From positions 1 to 17,648 of the forward strand of contig CALQJP020000020.1 in NCBI GenBank assembly GCA_943330925.2: a stretch of DNA of 17,648 bases, written 5' to 3'. Positions within the stretch are counted from its first letter, which is position 1, and the number at the start of each line of letters is the position of its first letter. Positions 16,394-17,648 of the stretch are shown piece after piece. A program made the position numbers and the translations under genes. Origin of the DNA: Chryseobacterium gleum (GTDB lineage Bacteria > Bacteroidota > Bacteroidia > Flavobacteriales_D > Sanyastnellaceae). A model generated the notes under the pieces. It did no database searches. It was not told the DNA's origin and saw only the letters and a list, made by a program, of their open reading frames with translations.

Positions 16394-16408
16394 GTGTAAG
16401 CTTTACAC
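16394..16408. promoter_or_regulatory. Perfect inverted repeat, candidate operator of the redoxin/desaturase pair
   Basis: GTGTAAGCTTTACAC has perfect 6-bp arms (GTGTAA and TTACAC) around GCT. It lies near the middle of the 73-bp divergent gap, 30 bp before the desaturase start and 28 bp before the redoxin start. It is well placed to let one regulator act on both genes. No regulator gene is adjacent, so the call is by position and symmetry only. Confidence 0.45.
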
Positions 16409-16438
16409 TTAGTACCTTGCAGTCATATTTATTTTGCG

Positions 16439-17554
16439 TTGAATCACATCAAATCTAAACCCGGAATTGTCTTCGGAACCCCCGAGCAGCAGGCGTTCTT
16501 TAAGGATCTGCGGTCGCGAGTGGATGAATATTTTGAGTCGACCGGCCAAAGCAAATTCGCCAATGCGAGTATGGTGGTGAAAACGATTGCTTTGTTGGGA
16601 GGGTATTTGGCTTGCATTACCCTTCAATTGTTGTTCATACCAGCGGCCTTACCGAGCCTTGCCTTGTATGCGCTGACCGGTGTTTTCCTCGCGGGTATTG
16701 GCATGAGCGTAATGCACGACGCTAATCATGGAGCGTATTCAGCAAACGACACCGTGAACCGATGGATTGGTTATAGCCTAAACCTAGTTGGGGGCATGGT
16801 TATGAACTGGAAGATGCAGCACAACGTGTTGCACCATACATACACCAATATTGCGGGGCTTGATGAGGACATCGACACGAAGTTGGCTTTGAAACTGTCA
16901 CCCCACGGAACCACAAGCAAGGTTCACCGTTATCAATGGATTTACGCGTTTTTTCTGTACATGATTCTCACTCTTTATTGGAGTTTGTTGAAGGACCTTG
17001 TGCAGTTTTTTCACTACAAGAAAGCAGGACTTAACAAGCAAACGAAAGCACAGAATGCAGTTTGGCTGCTCAAAACAACGATAGTGAAAACACTCTACTT
17101 TGCTGTTTTTATAGGTCTGCCGATTTATTTTGGTATGCCTGTGTGGCAGGCAGTCATTGGGTTTTTAATAATGAACGCGGTAAGCGGATGGATTCTTTCG
17201 GTGGTGTTTCAGCTGGCGCACGTTGTGCCGGATGCGTATTTCCCTCAGCCTGACGCAAAGGGATTTATACCATACTCATGGGCCGAGCATCAACTGCGAA
17301 CCACAATGAATTTCTCGACGAAAAACAAATGGCTATCCTGGTATGTGGGGGGACTGAATTTTCAGATTGAGCACCATCTGTTTACCAAAATTTGTCACGT
17401 GCACTATCCTGCGATATCGGAAATAGTGAAAAAAACGGCTGCCGAATACGGAGTTCCGTACTACGAAAAATCCACGTTTGGTGAGGCGTTGCGAGCGCAT
17501 ATTCAATTTTTGCGCATGCAGGGCGTGCCTAAACTGAGCGAAATCGGCGGATAG
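16439..17554 (+). CDS. Membrane fatty acid desaturase (acyl-lipid/acyl-CoA type)
   Basis: The 371-residue protein carries the three histidine boxes of membrane di-iron desaturases: HDANH (His93, His97), HNVLHH (His128, His132, His133) and QIEHH (His312, His313, with Gln309). The QxxHH third box points to the front-end/Delta-6-like subfamily used by many Bacteroidota acyl-lipid desaturases. There is no cytochrome b5 domain, so a separate electron donor is needed. Four or more membrane segments are visible (about 48-95 and 165-255). It should insert a double bond into membrane acyl chains; regiospecificity is not predictable. The start is TTG at 16439: the frame upstream has no ATG before a TAA at 16397, and the first internal ATG (residue 45) would remove the conserved FFKDLRSRVDEYF segment. 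Confidence 0.9.
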   Translation: MNHIKSKPGIVFGTPEQQAFFKDLRSRVDEYFESTGQSKFANASMVVKTIALLGGYLACITLQLLFIPAALPSLALYALTGVFLAGIGMSVMHDANHGAYSANDTVNRWIGYSLNLVGGMVMNWKMQHNVLHHTYTNIAGLDEDIDTKLALKLSPHGTTSKVHRYQWIYAFFLYMILTLYWSLLKDLVQFFHYKKAGLNKQTKAQNAVWLLKTTIVKTLYFAVFIGLPIYFGMPVWQAVIGFLIMNAVSGWILSVVFQLAHVVPDAYFPQPDAKGFIPYSWAEHQLRTTMNFSTKNKWLSWYVGGLNFQIEHHLFTKICHVHYPAISEIVKKTAAEYGVPYYEKSTFGEALRAHIQFLRMQGVPKLSEIGG

Positions 17555-17556
17555 GA

Positions 17557-17648
17557 TTATTCTCCTTTTGTGCGGTTTGGCTTATAAACCAAATGTTCGC
17601 CGCGTCCTTTCTTGAAGATGTTGCGTCCTGGTTCTTTTCCGCGTCGTA
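17557..17648 (-). CDS. C-terminal end of an unidentified protein with a basic tail (partial)
   Basis: Leftward from the window edge one frame stays open for 29 codons to a TAA at 17557-17559. The peptide is rich in Arg, Lys and Gly (for example GRNIFKKGRGEHLVYKPN) and looks like the basic tail of a nucleic-acid-binding protein, but it is too short to name. Its stop lies two bases beyond the desaturase stop, like the other tight convergent junctions here. The call relies on this spacing and the open frame only. Confidence 0.4.
   Translation of the reverse strand, partial: RRGKEPGRNIFKKGRGEHLVYKPNRTKGE

Overview
The window looks like chromosome of a Bacteroidota bacterium, probably Flavobacteriales-like. 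The evidence is a giant PKD-repeat protein with a gliding-motility/type IX secretion C-terminal domain, a MORN-variant (YwqK-like) repeat protein, a HisKA_2 kinase paired with a LytTR regulator, a TlpA-type redoxin lipoprotein, and TAnnTTTG-like promoter boxes with little Shine-Dalgarno use. No transposase, phage gene, CRISPR array, rRNA or tRNA was recognised.

Layout. Positions 1-300 hold the 3' half of nadD. It converges on a leftward pair, a DUF502 membrane protein followed by an EamA/DMT transporter (1820 to 311). Next is one very long rightward gene for a secreted PKD protein (1924-7557). It meets, with abutting stop codons, a leftward three-gene operon (12057 to 7558): exported MORN-repeat protein, soluble multi-PAS HisKA_2 histidine kinase, and LytTR response regulator. 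A 521-bp non-coding gap (12058-12578) separates this from a rightward operon (12579-15171): rpiB, an exported M28 zinc peptidase, and a small outer-membrane-type protein. A leftward thioredoxin-like lipoprotein gene (16365-15172) and a rightward fatty acid desaturase gene (16439-17554) diverge from a 73-bp promoter region containing a perfect 6-bp inverted repeat. The right edge holds the 3' end of an unidentified leftward gene.

The most interesting point is the 521-bp gap, a candidate chromosomal replication origin. It is the only long gene-free stretch in a very compact window. Transcription diverges from it. By my hand counts the plus strand is C-rich to its left and G-rich or balanced to its right, with a sharp local change near 12300. 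There the gap has one perfect DnaA box (TTATACACA) and a cluster of near matches, plus an 88% AT segment about 130 bp away. This is an inference, and a whole-genome cumulative skew plot would decide it.

How genes work together. The MORN, kinase and regulator genes are translationally or transcriptionally linked (4-bp overlap, then a 46-bp gap) and probably form one signalling unit with an unknown stimulus. The rpiB, M28 peptidase and outer-membrane genes form a tight operon (10-bp overlap, then 5-bp gap) without an obvious shared pathway. All four convergent gene junctions have only 0-10 bp between stop codons.
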